Under the pieces are notes generated by a model that had not been told where the DNA came from, did not search any database, and saw only the letters and a list, made by a program, of their open reading frames with translations. This document shows positions 1 to 7,816 of a stretch of 45,234 nucleotides of DNA, in pieces (position 1 is the stretch's first letter; each line of letters starts with the position of its first letter). The translations under genes were made by a program, and so were the position numbers. This DNA comes from Phycisphaerales bacterium (GTDB lineage Bacteria > Planctomycetota > Phycisphaerae > Phycisphaerales > UBA1924): the NCBI GenBank assembly GCA_022843045.1, contig JALHOJ010000027.1, positions 1 to 45,234 on the forward strand. Direction: 5' to 3'.

Positions 1-671
1 CCTTCGATCCCTTGCGCGTAGCACGCGACGAGCACATGCGTGCCCACGGGCCAGTCGCGGGCGGCCACGGCCGCAACCGCGGCGTCCGAGTCCGCCGAGC
101 CGTCCACACCGACGACGATCCGAGGCGGACGGACAAGTGACAGAGCTCCCTGGCGGTGAATGTTGGGGTGGGGGGACGTTGCGACGCGGCCGCGCGCGAT
201 GCGAACCGAACCACGCAGGCCGTGCATGACCTTCTGAGCCACGCTGCCCAACACCAAGCGTTTGATCGCGCCGAGCCCGCGTGAACCGACAACCGTTAGG
301 TCCGCAGGTCCGCCGCTGCCATCCACACCGCCGTTCTCGCCCTCGGCCCGCCGGATGATCGCCGCCGCCGGAGAGTCGGCGCAGGCATCAGCAACCACTC
401 GCCAGTTTGGGAAGTTACTCCGCAGCCTGGCCGCGCCTCTCTCGGCGATCTCTCGCTGCGCCTCAACCCGTCGCGTGACGGCGGCGCGGATGTCCTTCAG
501 TGCCGGGAGCGCCTCGTCGGCCTTGCCGCCGGGCGGGGCTTCCTCGGGGAGCCATGCATCCACGATCGAGAGGACCACTGCGCTCGCGCGATCGGGCAGC
601 CCGGCCGAGGACAGGTCGTCGATCGCCGCGTCGGCGTGCTCCGAGCCGTCAAAGGCAATCAGGATGTTCAT
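1..671 (-). CDS. Tandem universal stress protein (UspA family), C-terminus cut by window edge
   Basis: Reading the minus strand from ATG at 671 gives at least 223 codons with no stop before base 1, so the gene is incomplete at its 3' end. The N-terminus MNILIAFDGSEHADAA is a classic Usp beta1/alpha1. At about residues 128-142 the sequence VVGSRGLGAIKRLVLGS carries the nucleotide-binding pattern G-2x-G-9x-G-S. A second Usp domain then begins (IVVGVDGSADSDAA, about residues 182-195), so this is a tandem two-domain Usp of the ATP-binding type. Cytoplasmic stress protein by family knowledge; the exact role is unknown. It is transcribed divergently from the neighbouring P-type ATPase, with an inverted repeat between them, which suggests shared control. 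The start is supported by the immediate Usp fold; I see no strong ribosome-binding site. Confidence 0.9.
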   Translation of the reverse strand, partial: MNILIAFDGSEHADAAIDDLSSAGLPDRASAVVLSIVDAWLPEEAPPGGKADEALPALKDIRAAVTRRVEAQREIAERGAARLRSNFPNWRVVADACADSPAAAIIRRAEGENGGVDGSGGPADLTVVGSRGLGAIKRLVLGSVAQKVMHGLRGSVRIARGRVATSPHPNIHRQGALSLVRPPRIVVGVDGSADSDAAVAAVAARDWPVGTHVLVACYAQGIE

Positions 672-716
672 GGCTGTACTGATCAACGATGCTACCGATT
701 GCGTCGCGATGGTCGC

Positions 717-736
717 ATAGCGGAACTATCCGCTAT
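717..736. promoter_or_regulatory. Perfect 8-bp inverted repeat in divergent Usp/ATPase intergenic region
   Basis: ATAGCGGA and TCCGCTAT are separated by four bases (acta). The element lies in the 88 bp between the two divergent starts (671 and 760), 23 bp before the ATPase ATG. It could be an operator for a dimeric repressor or a short hairpin in the ATPase leader. The arms are certain; the function is inferred. Confidence 0.4.
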
Positions 737-759
737 CCGCGTGCGGGACGGGTTTTCCT

Positions 760-3564
760 ATGCTGCAAAAGATGAACGGATTCCCGACGCTTGCCTGGCA
801 CGCCGCCGCCGCGACTGAAGTCGCGCGCGGGGTCGCCTGCGATCCGCGCGCAGGGCTTTCCGCCGCCGAGGCCTCGGCCCGGCTGGCGCGGCACGGACCC
901 AACACGATCTCCGCCAAGCGGGGTCGGCCGTGGTGGGTGCGGCTGCTCATGCAGTTCCACGCGCCGCTGGTCTACATCCTGCTCGTGGCCGGGGCGGTCA
1001 CGCTGTGGCTGGGCGAGTACACCGACAGCGCAGTGATCCTGGGCGTCGTGCTGGCCAACGCGATCATCGGCTTCGTGCAGGAGCGGAAGGCCGTGGCCGC
1101 GATCGACGCGCTGGCCCGCTCCATGCGGATCGAGGCAACGGTGCGAAGAGATGGCGATCGCCGCAGGATCGACGCGGCCCAACTCGTCGTCGGCGACATC
1201 GTACTGTTGGAGCCGGGGGACAAGGTGCCCGCCGACCTGCGCCTGCTCGACGGCGCGGTCAAGGACCTGCGTATCGACGAATCGACGCTCACCGGCGAGA
1301 GCAAGGCCGTTGCGAAGGATGCCGCCGCGCTCGCCGAGGCGGCGGTGCTCGCCGATCGCCGGTGCATGGCGTACGCCGGGTCGCTCGTCGTGCGCGGCAC
1401 GGGCGAGGGGATCGTCGTGGCGACCGCCGATGCGACCGAGGTCGGCCGCATCAGCGAGATGATCTCGTCGGCCGAGCAGATCGCGACGCCGCTGACGAAG
1501 AAGATCGCGGCGTTCAGCCACTTGCTGCTGTGGGTGATCCTCGCGGTGGCGGTCGTAGCCTTCGTCGTCGGCCTGCTGCGCGGGAATCCGGCGAGCGAGA
1601 TGTTCAAGGCTGCGGTGGCCCTTGCGGTCGGCGCGATCCCCGAGGGCCTGCCCGCCGCTGTCACCATCATGCTCGCGGTAGGCGTGGCTCGCATGGCGGG
1701 CAAGAAGGCAATTATCCGCAAACTTCCGGCCGTCGAGGCCCTGGGCTCGACCACGGTGATCTGCTCGGACAAGACCGGGACGCTGACGCAGAACCAGATG
1801 ACCGTGCGGGCCGCGTGGTGCGCGGGGGCAGAGTATGAGTTCACCGGCGGCGGGTACGACCCTGCGGGCGAGGCGCGCCTCGCGGGCGTGGCCCATGCGT
1901 CCCGGGCCGAGGATCACCCAGCGCTGCTGGAACTGCTCGCGTGCGGCGCACTCTGTAACGATGCGGTGCTGGTCGCTCGCGATGGGCGATGGGAGATCCA
2001 CGGCGACCCGACCGAGGCCGCCCTCGTCGTCGCGGCTCGCAAACTATCTGGTGCGGGGGGTGCCGATCTCTCGCGTCACATTCTTGCAGCCAGATTCCCG
2101 CGACTGGACGCCATCCCCTTTGAGTCTGACCGGCAGTTCATGGCCACGCTACACGCGCGGGAGCCCGAGAGCGGCAGCGATGCGGGCGAGCGCGTGGTCT
2201 ACGTGAAGGGTTCGGTCGAACGCGTGCTGGGCATGTGCGAAGCCGCAATGGGCCCACGCGGCGAGAATGTTCCGCTCGATCGCGCTGCCGCCCACACCGC
2301 AGCCGCAGCACTCGCGGGCCGCGGCCTTCGAGTCCTGGCCTTTGCCCGCGTTGACGCCGCGCTGGGCCAGCGTGACCTGACGCACCCGATGGTCGAGCAG
2401 GGGCTTACCTTCGTGGGCGTGCAGGGGATGCTTGACCCGCCGCGGCCCGAGGCCATCGACGCGGTCGCCGCGTGCCAGCGAGCGGGCATTCGCGTCAAGA
2501 TGATCACAGGCGATCACGCGCTGACGGCGGCGACGATTGCGGGCATGATCGGGATCGACGGGGCGGGGCCGCATACGGAGGGGGACTTCGGAACCACGCC
2601 GCGCGTCCTCACCGGCGCGGAGATGGCCGCCATCCCCGACGGGGACCTTCCGGCCCATGCCGAGACGACGGCAGTCTTCGCGCGGATGACGCCCGAGCAG
2701 AAACTGCGTCTGGTGAAGGGCCTGCAATCGCGAGGTCACATCGTGGCCATGACCGGCGACGGCGTGAACGACGCCCCCGCTCTCCGTCAGGCCGACATCG
2801 GCGTCGCGATGGGCATCGCAGGAACGGAAGTGGCCAAGGACGCCGCGGACATGGTGCTCGCCGACGACAACTTCGCCACCATCGAGGCGGCAGTCGAAGA
2901 AGGCCGCAACGTCTTTAGCAACCTCACCAAGTTCATCGTCTGGACCCTTCCCACCAACGGCGGCGAGGCGTTCGTAATCCTCGCGGCCATCATGCTCGGC
3001 TGGCCACTGCCGATCCTCCCCATCCACGCCCTCTACATCAACATGATCACGGCGATCCTGCTCGGAATGCCGCTGATCTTCGAGGCCAAGGAGCCGGGCG
3101 TGATGGCCCGCCCACCGCGCGATCCACACCGCCCACTGCTGACCTTCGAACTCTTCATGCGTACCGGACTCGTCTCGCTTCTGCTGTGCGCGGGTGCCAT
3201 GAGCCTGTTCCACTGGGAACTGAACCGGGGCATGAGCGAGGCGACGGCCCGCACCGCAGCAGTCTCCGTGATCATCGTGGGCGAGATCTTCTACCTCTTC
3301 TCCAGCCGGGCCCTCCTGCGTCCCGCGTGGGCGGTGCCACTCTTCTCGAACCTGTGGCTGTGGGCGGGAATCGTCGCGATGCTCGCCGTGCAGTTCGCGT
3401 TCGCCCACACACCGATCGTCAATCGCCTCTTCCACACGGCTCCGCTTGACGCGAGCGCGTGGACTCGGGTGCTGCTAGTAGGTGCCGGGGTGCTCCTGGT
3501 CGTCGAGTCTGAGAAAGCGATCCGCCGTGCGACGACAAAGACGATGGTCGCAGACTCGGCATAG
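760..3564 (+). CDS. P2-type cation-transporting ATPase (Ca2+/CtpF/PMA-like)
   Basis: A 934-residue P-type ATPase of normal length. It has an N-terminal cation-ATPase domain (LSAAEASARLARHGPN), the actuator motif TGES at 178-181, PEGLP in M4 at 294-298, the phosphorylation motif DKTGTLT with Asp337, and the hinge TGDGVNDAP followed by the KDAADMVL region. PEGL groups it with the SERCA-like class. In M5 the Asn and Glu of TNGGEAF match SERCA site residues, but the M6 segment reads INMITAI where SERCA has NLVTDG, so the site-I/II aspartate is absent. I recall this 'N-M-x-T-A' form from CtpF-like bacterial pumps. Expected to hydrolyse ATP to move a cation across the inner membrane; the ion is unknown. 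Start at 760 precedes the conserved domain; ATG at 772 is an alternative. It diverges from the stress protein. Confidence 0.9.
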   Translation: MLQKMNGFPTLAWHAAAATEVARGVACDPRAGLSAAEASARLARHGPNTISAKRGRPWWVRLLMQFHAPLVYILLVAGAVTLWLGEYTDSAVILGVVLANAIIGFVQERKAVAAIDALARSMRIEATVRRDGDRRRIDAAQLVVGDIVLLEPGDKVPADLRLLDGAVKDLRIDESTLTGESKAVAKDAAALAEAAVLADRRCMAYAGSLVVRGTGEGIVVATADATEVGRISEMISSAEQIATPLTKKIAAFSHLLLWVILAVAVVAFVVGLLRGNPASEMFKAAVALAVGAIPEGLPAAVTIMLAVGVARMAGKKAIIRKLPAVEALGSTTVICSDKTGTLTQNQMTVRAAWCAGAEYEFTGGGYDPAGEARLAGVAHASRAEDHPALLELLACGALCNDAVLVARDGRWEIHGDPTEAALVVAARKLSGAGGADLSRHILAARFPRLDAIPFESDRQFMATLHAREPESGSDAGERVVYVKGSVERVLGMCEAAMGPRGENVPLDRAAAHTAAAALAGRGLRVLAFARVDAALGQRDLTHPMVEQGLTFVGVQGMLDPPRPEAIDAVAACQRAGIRVKMITGDHALTAATIAGMIGIDGAGPHTEGDFGTTPRVLTGAEMAAIPDGDLPAHAETTAVFARMTPEQKLRLVKGLQSRGHIVAMTGDGVNDAPALRQADIGVAMGIAGTEVAKDAADMVLADDNFATIEAAVEEGRNVFSNLTKFIVWTLPTNGGEAFVILAAIMLGWPLPILPIHALYINMITAILLGMPLIFEAKEPGVMARPPRDPHRPLLTFELFMRTGLVSLLLCAGAMSLFHWELNRGMSEATARTAAVSVIIVGEIFYLFSSRALLRPAWAVPLFSNLWLWAGIVAMLAVQFAFAHTPIVNRLFHTAPLDASAWTRVLLVGAGVLLVVESEKAIRRATTKTMVADSA

Positions 3565-3767
3565 AGCACGGAGGTCGATCCAGACCCTAGAGCCAGATAA
3601 CCATGACCGTAGCGTTTCTGCGCCAGAGGACGGCCCCGATCGCCACCGAGTATCGTCGCCGTCCTCCTTTGCAGCAACCGACTCGGCACGCGTCAACCAA
3701 CCATTTCAGGCGAACACAAGCCCGCTAGGGGTCGAGAAACAGCTCGCCAGGGTTGTAGATTCGGAGG

Positions 3768-3890
3768 GCCAAAGAACCCCTCGCTGCGCTCTATTTCCCG
3801 TTAACCAAGCGGGTGCGAACAAAACCAACCTTTCGAGCACGCCCGAGAAGAGACAGAAAAGTCGGTTCGAGACGGTTGTGGATAGGGAGG
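3768..3890 (+). repeat. Dispersed ~120-bp intergenic repeat, copy 1
   Basis: This segment matches 10462-10582 at roughly nine bases in ten, with only small indels. Shared blocks include ctgcgctctatttcccg, gggtgcgaacaaaacc and cggttcgagacggttgtg. Both copies are on the plus strand (direct repeats), about 6.7 kb apart, on either side of the patatin-sulfatase-porin-SYLF block. I do not recognise the element; it has no convincing reading frame. Confidence 0.85.
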
Positions 3891-3985
3891 TTTCTGCACT
3901 GCTCCCGCAGGCCCGACGAGGGGCCAAAGAACCCACCACTGCGCACTATTGCGCGTCAATCAGGTAGTTGCGAACACAATCAACC
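3891..3985 (+). repeat. Degenerate tandem unit of the same repeat
   Basis: It starts with tttctgcactgctcccgcag, which corresponds to the sequence just before copy 2 (10430), then repeats the start of the unit (gccaaagaaccc, ctgcgc, ttgcgaacac) with many substitutions. This implies a repeat unit of about 150 bp arranged head to tail here. Confidence 0.6.
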
Positions 3986-4218
3986 CAACACCAAGGTCAC
4001 GCGGCTCAATTACCAAAAAAGTGCGGCCACTAGCCTTCGGATGAGTATTGGCATAGCATTAAGGACCTTAAAGTCTATTTTGCCCCATACCGTGCTAGCG
4101 AGGGATTGGGGCGTGCTTGGCCGAATACGCAGATCTCCGAGAGTCAAAAGGGGCTGGCTTTCGGACGAGAAACGACTTATTTCCCGGCCCCCCCAAACGA
4201 ACATCGAGAGTGAACCAA

Positions 4219-5493
4219 ATGTCGCAGCTTACCAGCGGTTGTCGCTCACTAACTCACCATTTCCGAAGCACTTCAGGGGCGTTGGCCGCGCTTTCGTTGT
4301 CTGCAGGAATCATGATGATCGGGTGTTCTGCACCCGCACGGCCGACACTGACTGAGGCTCAACTTCAGGAACGCGCGGTCGCTGATCAGGCTGAGATGGC
4401 GGCCACGATTCGCGACGCAATGACCAAGGTCATGGAACGCATAGAGCGAAGGGCGACGGCTTCTCACGGTGAAGTCGTAACCATGAACGTGCTCGCGATA
4501 TCGGGCGGAGGGGACTACGGAGCTTTCGGTGCGGGATTCTTGGTTGGCTGGGGGGCTGTTTCGGAGCCGCAGTGGCGTCGTCCCGACTTCGATCTGGTGA
4601 CAGGCGTAAGCACCGGGGCACTGCTGGCCCCCTTCGCGTTCATTGGAACCGACGAGGCGTGCATGAAGGTGGAGTCGCTCTACCGAAATCCGAAGAAGGA
4701 TTGGATCAAGGAGAGCGGGCTCCTGTTCTTCCTTCCGTCCAATCCATCATTCATGAAGATCCCAGGGCTGGAGCGTGATCTACGGGCGGTGGTCGACGAA
4801 AGAATGATCGCTCAGATAGCCGAACAGTCTCGCGCTGGCAAGCTGCTTGCCATCTGTGCAACGGACTTGGACCTTGGGCGGCAGAAGTTCTGGGAAGTGG
4901 GTGTTGAGTCGGAGGCCGCGGTTGAGAACGGTGACATTGACCGTGTCCAGCGGATCATGCTCGCCTCGGCTGCCATTCCCGCCCTGTTCCCGCCCATCCA
5001 AATTGGTGATTCACTCTACGGTGATGGCGGCGTAACAGCCAACGTGTTCTTCCGCCTCGATGTGCAAAGTCCACATGCCTTTTTCCCACGTTGGAAGGCC
5101 AAGCATCCTGACAAGCCTTTTCCCAAGCTCCGCTATTGGGTCATCTTCAACAACCAAGCCACCCACATTCCCAAAACCGTGCAAGCAAAGTGGCCCGAGA
5201 TCATCGGCCCAAGTCTCGCATCCTCAATCCGTTCCGCCACATTGGCTGAAGTGCGCTGGCTCGCCGCTCAGGCCGACTATGTGAACACCAAGTACGGCAC
5301 AGATATTGAAGTGCGGGTGGTTTCCATACCCCCCAACTGGCGTCCGCCCGTTCCGGGTGACTTCAAAAAAGAGACAATGGAGTCTCTGACAGATCTAGGC
5401 CGCAAGCTGGGCAGCGATCCCAAGTCTTGGCAGGTCTGGACGACCGTGAATCCGCGCGAGGACATCGGTGGACGCGGCGGTGCAATTGAGTGA
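4219..5493 (+). CDS. Patatin-like phospholipase, lipoprotein
   Basis: The frame is open from 4117, but ATG 4219 is the better start because it begins a lipoprotein signal peptide with lipobox MIGC (Cys36). The 424-residue product has the patatin oxyanion-hole loop SGGGDYGAFGAGF (95-107), the nucleophile elbow GVSTG with Ser131, and the dyad Asp269 in YGDGGV. All key residues of a Ser-Asp lipid acyl hydrolase are present. Predicted to act as a membrane-anchored (phospho)lipase in the periplasm or outer membrane. The next gene is an arylsulfatase 154 bp downstream on the same strand. Patatin-domain lipoproteins are less usual than cytosolic ones; the substrate cannot be told from sequence. Confidence 0.88.
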   Translation: MSQLTSGCRSLTHHFRSTSGALAALSLSAGIMMIGCSAPARPTLTEAQLQERAVADQAEMAATIRDAMTKVMERIERRATASHGEVVTMNVLAISGGGDYGAFGAGFLVGWGAVSEPQWRRPDFDLVTGVSTGALLAPFAFIGTDEACMKVESLYRNPKKDWIKESGLLFFLPSNPSFMKIPGLERDLRAVVDERMIAQIAEQSRAGKLLAICATDLDLGRQKFWEVGVESEAAVENGDIDRVQRIMLASAAIPALFPPIQIGDSLYGDGGVTANVFFRLDVQSPHAFFPRWKAKHPDKPFPKLRYWVIFNNQATHIPKTVQAKWPEIIGPSLASSIRSATLAEVRWLAAQADYVNTKYGTDIEVRVVSIPPNWRPPVPGDFKKETMESLTDLGRKLGSDPKSWQVWTTVNPREDIGGRGGAIE

Positions 5494-5647
5494 ACCGGCC
5501 CCATATCAGCGAAGCCACCGAGATCTGCAACGGCCCAAAGCACCCGCAGAAGTCTGATGAGGGATCTGCTTCAACTTTGGGGCAGGGTACCAGATTCGAG
5601 TCTCGAGTCATTCGCCGAAGGAACGCAGCACACAAGGAGTCGACACA

Positions 5648-7345
5648 ATGCGTACGGCACTCTCCATTCTTGTCGGCACGGTGATCGCCATCACCCAAGC
5701 GATCGGATCGTTCTCCTGCATGGCCGCGGAAGACACGCCGCCCCGGCCGAACATCCTGTTGATCGTTGCGGATGACCTTGGGTATTCTGACCTCGGATGC
5801 TTCGGCGGCGAGATCAAGACGCCCAATCTGGACGCACTGGCGGCACGAGGTGTACGGGCGACCAACTTCTGTGTATCTCCGACCTGCTCGCCATCTCGCG
5901 CAATGCTTCTATCTGGCACCGACAACCATGTCGCCGGCCTTGGAAACATGGCAGAGTGGCTTGGTCCCACCCAGAAAGGAATGCCCGGGTACGAAGGGCA
6001 CTTGAACACGCGAGTGGTCAGCATCGCCAAACTGCTCAGCAGCCAAGCCGGCTACTTCCCATTCATGGCAGGGAAGTGGCACCTGGGCGAGGATCCGAAG
6101 TCGTGGCCCGCGGCCCACGGGTTTGCTCGCGACTTCACCATGATCGACGGCATGGGAAGCCACTGGGAGGACATGAAGGCGTTGAGCCCCAAGCAGCCCA
6201 AGGCGAACTACTCCCGCAACGGTGAGCGGATCGACACGCTCCCCCCGGGGTACTTCTCGTCGACGAACTTTACGGACTTTGCAATCCAATGCGTGGACGA
6301 AGCTCGCACTAAGCAACAGCCGTTCTTCGCCTACGTCGCCTATCAGGCGCCCCACGGCCCGCTCGCGGCGCCGGATGACTGGATCGACAGGTACCACGGC
6401 ATGTACGACGCTGGATACGACCGGGTCGGGGAGGAGCGGCTGGCTCGCCAGAAGGCGTTGGGCATCGTCAGCCAGCAGGCTGCACGCGCCCCTCGGCCGG
6501 CGGACGTTCCCGCGTGGGCCGACCTGTCGGATCAGGAGCAGCGGGAATCGGCACGGAGGATGGAGATTTACGCCGCGATGGTCGCGCACATGGACGACCA
6601 GATCGGTCGTTTGATCAGCCACCTGAAGGCCACCGGGCAGTACGAGAACACGCTGATCATCTTCATGTCCGACAATGGGGCGAACGGCGAGGACCACGCG
6701 GGCATGCTGCTGGAGCTCTTCCCTGAGGCCAAGCCTAGGTTCGAGAAGATTTTCGACAACCGCTTTGAGAATTGGGGCCGCATTGGCTCGTTCATCGACT
6801 ACAGCAAAGCATGGGGACAGGTCAGCAACACTCCATTCCGGCTCTACAAGGGCGTCGTAGCGGAGGGAGGCATTCGAGCGCCGTTGATTATGAGCGGGCC
6901 GGGTGTCAATCACTCGGGCGCGATCAGCGACGCTTCATTCCACATCTTGGACATAATGCCGACCCTTTTGGAAGTGGCCGGCACTGCATACCCCGCCAAG
7001 GTGAAGGACGTGGATGTCGCGCCGATTCAGGGCCGATCAATGACACAGGTTCTCGCTAATCGGACAAAGTCAGTTCGTAGCGACGCGGACTGGAACGGCT
7101 GGGAGTTGTTCGGCAATCGTGCGATCAAGCAGGGAGATTGGAAGCTCATGTCCCTGCTGAAACGCGCCGGAGGAACCGGCGACTGGCAACTCTTCAATAT
7201 CAAGAACGATTTCGCGGAATTGCACGACCTCTCGACGCAGCACGCCGACCGGCGGGACGCGATGCTGAAACTCTGGGATGAGTATGTCAAGGCTAATGGC
7301 GTTATCCAGGCAGACGCCGGGCCCTTTGCAGGCACTGATCGTTAG
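5648..7345 (+). CDS. Exported arylsulfatase (sulfatase family S1)
   Basis: 565 residues with an N-terminal signal peptide ending around SCMAAEDT (24-30). The metal-binding pair Asp42-Asp43 lies in LLIVADDLGYSDLG, and the formylglycine motif CSPSR starts at Cys80, preceded by SPT and followed by AMLLSGTDNH. HLGE, TMIDG and MSDNGANGEDH motifs follow in family order. A full-length sulfatase of the arylsulfatase A/choline-sulfatase-like group. The Cys must be converted by a formylglycine-generating enzyme, none of which is in this window. A ribosome site AAGGAG (5633-5638) precedes ATG 5648. It probably removes sulfate esters from polysaccharides or lipids in the periplasm; the substrate is unknown. 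It sits between a patatin lipoprotein and a DUF2950 remnant. A short hairpin (7353-7368) lies just past the stop. Confidence 0.93.
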   Translation: MRTALSILVGTVIAITQAIGSFSCMAAEDTPPRPNILLIVADDLGYSDLGCFGGEIKTPNLDALAARGVRATNFCVSPTCSPSRAMLLSGTDNHVAGLGNMAEWLGPTQKGMPGYEGHLNTRVVSIAKLLSSQAGYFPFMAGKWHLGEDPKSWPAAHGFARDFTMIDGMGSHWEDMKALSPKQPKANYSRNGERIDTLPPGYFSSTNFTDFAIQCVDEARTKQQPFFAYVAYQAPHGPLAAPDDWIDRYHGMYDAGYDRVGEERLARQKALGIVSQQAARAPRPADVPAWADLSDQEQRESARRMEIYAAMVAHMDDQIGRLISHLKATGQYENTLIIFMSDNGANGEDHAGMLLELFPEAKPRFEKIFDNRFENWGRIGSFIDYSKAWGQVSNTPFRLYKGVVAEGGIRAPLIMSGPGVNHSGAISDASFHILDIMPTLLEVAGTAYPAKVKDVDVAPIQGRSMTQVLANRTKSVRSDADWNGWELFGNRAIKQGDWKLMSLLKRAGGTGDWQLFNIKNDFAELHDLSTQHADRRDAMLKLWDEYVKANGVIQADAGPFAGTDR

Positions 7346-7398
7346 CGAGTGAGCTGGCCTGAGCCAGCGGGTGCGGAACCAAGTCGATTTGCAGTTTG

Positions 7399-7563
7399 AA
7401 ACATGGAGCATATCAGGCCGAGTATGGCCGTAGCGGCGTCATAACTTTCTTGGTTGGTCCGGAGGGAACTGTCTACGAGAAAGATCTCGGGACGGCTACT
7501 TCGGATGTGGCTAGAGCGATATTGAAGTACAATCCGGTTAGATCGTGGCGCACCGACAACTAA
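7399..7563 (+). pseudogene. DUF2950 protein remnant (C-terminal ~52 codons only)
   Basis: In one plus frame, codons from about 7408 read AYQAEYGRSGVITF, then VGPEGTVYEKDLGT, and end RSWRTDN before TAA at 7561-7563. This is the conserved C-terminal signature of DUF2950 proteins (AYPAEY..SGVMTF....GVVYEKDLG), as I recall the family. Upstream, the frame turns into unrelated sequence (from the sulfatase terminator region), and no start or N-terminal part is present, so about four fifths of the gene is missing. DUF2950 genes often sit near DUF3300 and envelope genes; here the remnant lies between sulfatase and porin, suggesting a deletion inside the cluster. Confidence 0.75.
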
Positions 7564-7816
7564 TGCCGCACGACATCGGATCATGTTGTAGCGACGTGCC
7601 TTTCACTGTAACTGTGAAGTGTCTTGTTGTGTGCATATTATGCAATTTGGTCGATGTTCGCGTCGTTTCGTGACACATATATGTTTTCTTTTTACTCTGT
7701 CGCAACTTAGTGAGTGTGAGCGGCGGCCATTCCGGCAGACTCGTGGTCTCGCAAGATCACTCGGCACCACGACTAAACATTACCCCACACGGCGATCACC
7801 GCCAGAAGGCCTCAAT
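7564..7816 (+). other. AT-richer leader before the porin gene
   Basis: The frame of the porin is open upstream to 7619, but this part is rich in A/T, has Cys/Phe-rich nonsense translation and lacks a signal peptide, so I treat it as untranslated leader. It contains a short inverted repeat ttcac-7-gtgaa (7602-7618) and a TATTAT box at 7636-7641 without a convincing -35 partner. Confidence 0.35.

Larger units (their letters stand above)
3565..4218. other. Non-coding stretch holding two units of a dispersed repeat
   Basis: No ORF here resembles a protein. The middle (3768-3985) holds one good and one degenerate copy of a repeat found again at 10430-10582 and annotated separately. The part just before 4219 is the patatin gene leader. 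The region is noticeably less GC-rich than the flanking ATPase gene. Confidence 0.6.

Noticed and set aside
262..720. 152-codon plus-strand frame at the left end
   Set aside because: Antisense to the universal stress protein, whose two Usp domains are readable on the minus strand.
733..3435. Long minus-strand frames opposite the P-type ATPase
   Set aside because: Antisense shadows with His/Arg/Asp-rich composition; the ATPase frame is complete.
7353..7368. GCTGGC-ctga-GCCAGC hairpin after the sulfatase as a terminator
   Set aside because: Short stem and no T-tract; noted only as a weak hairpin.
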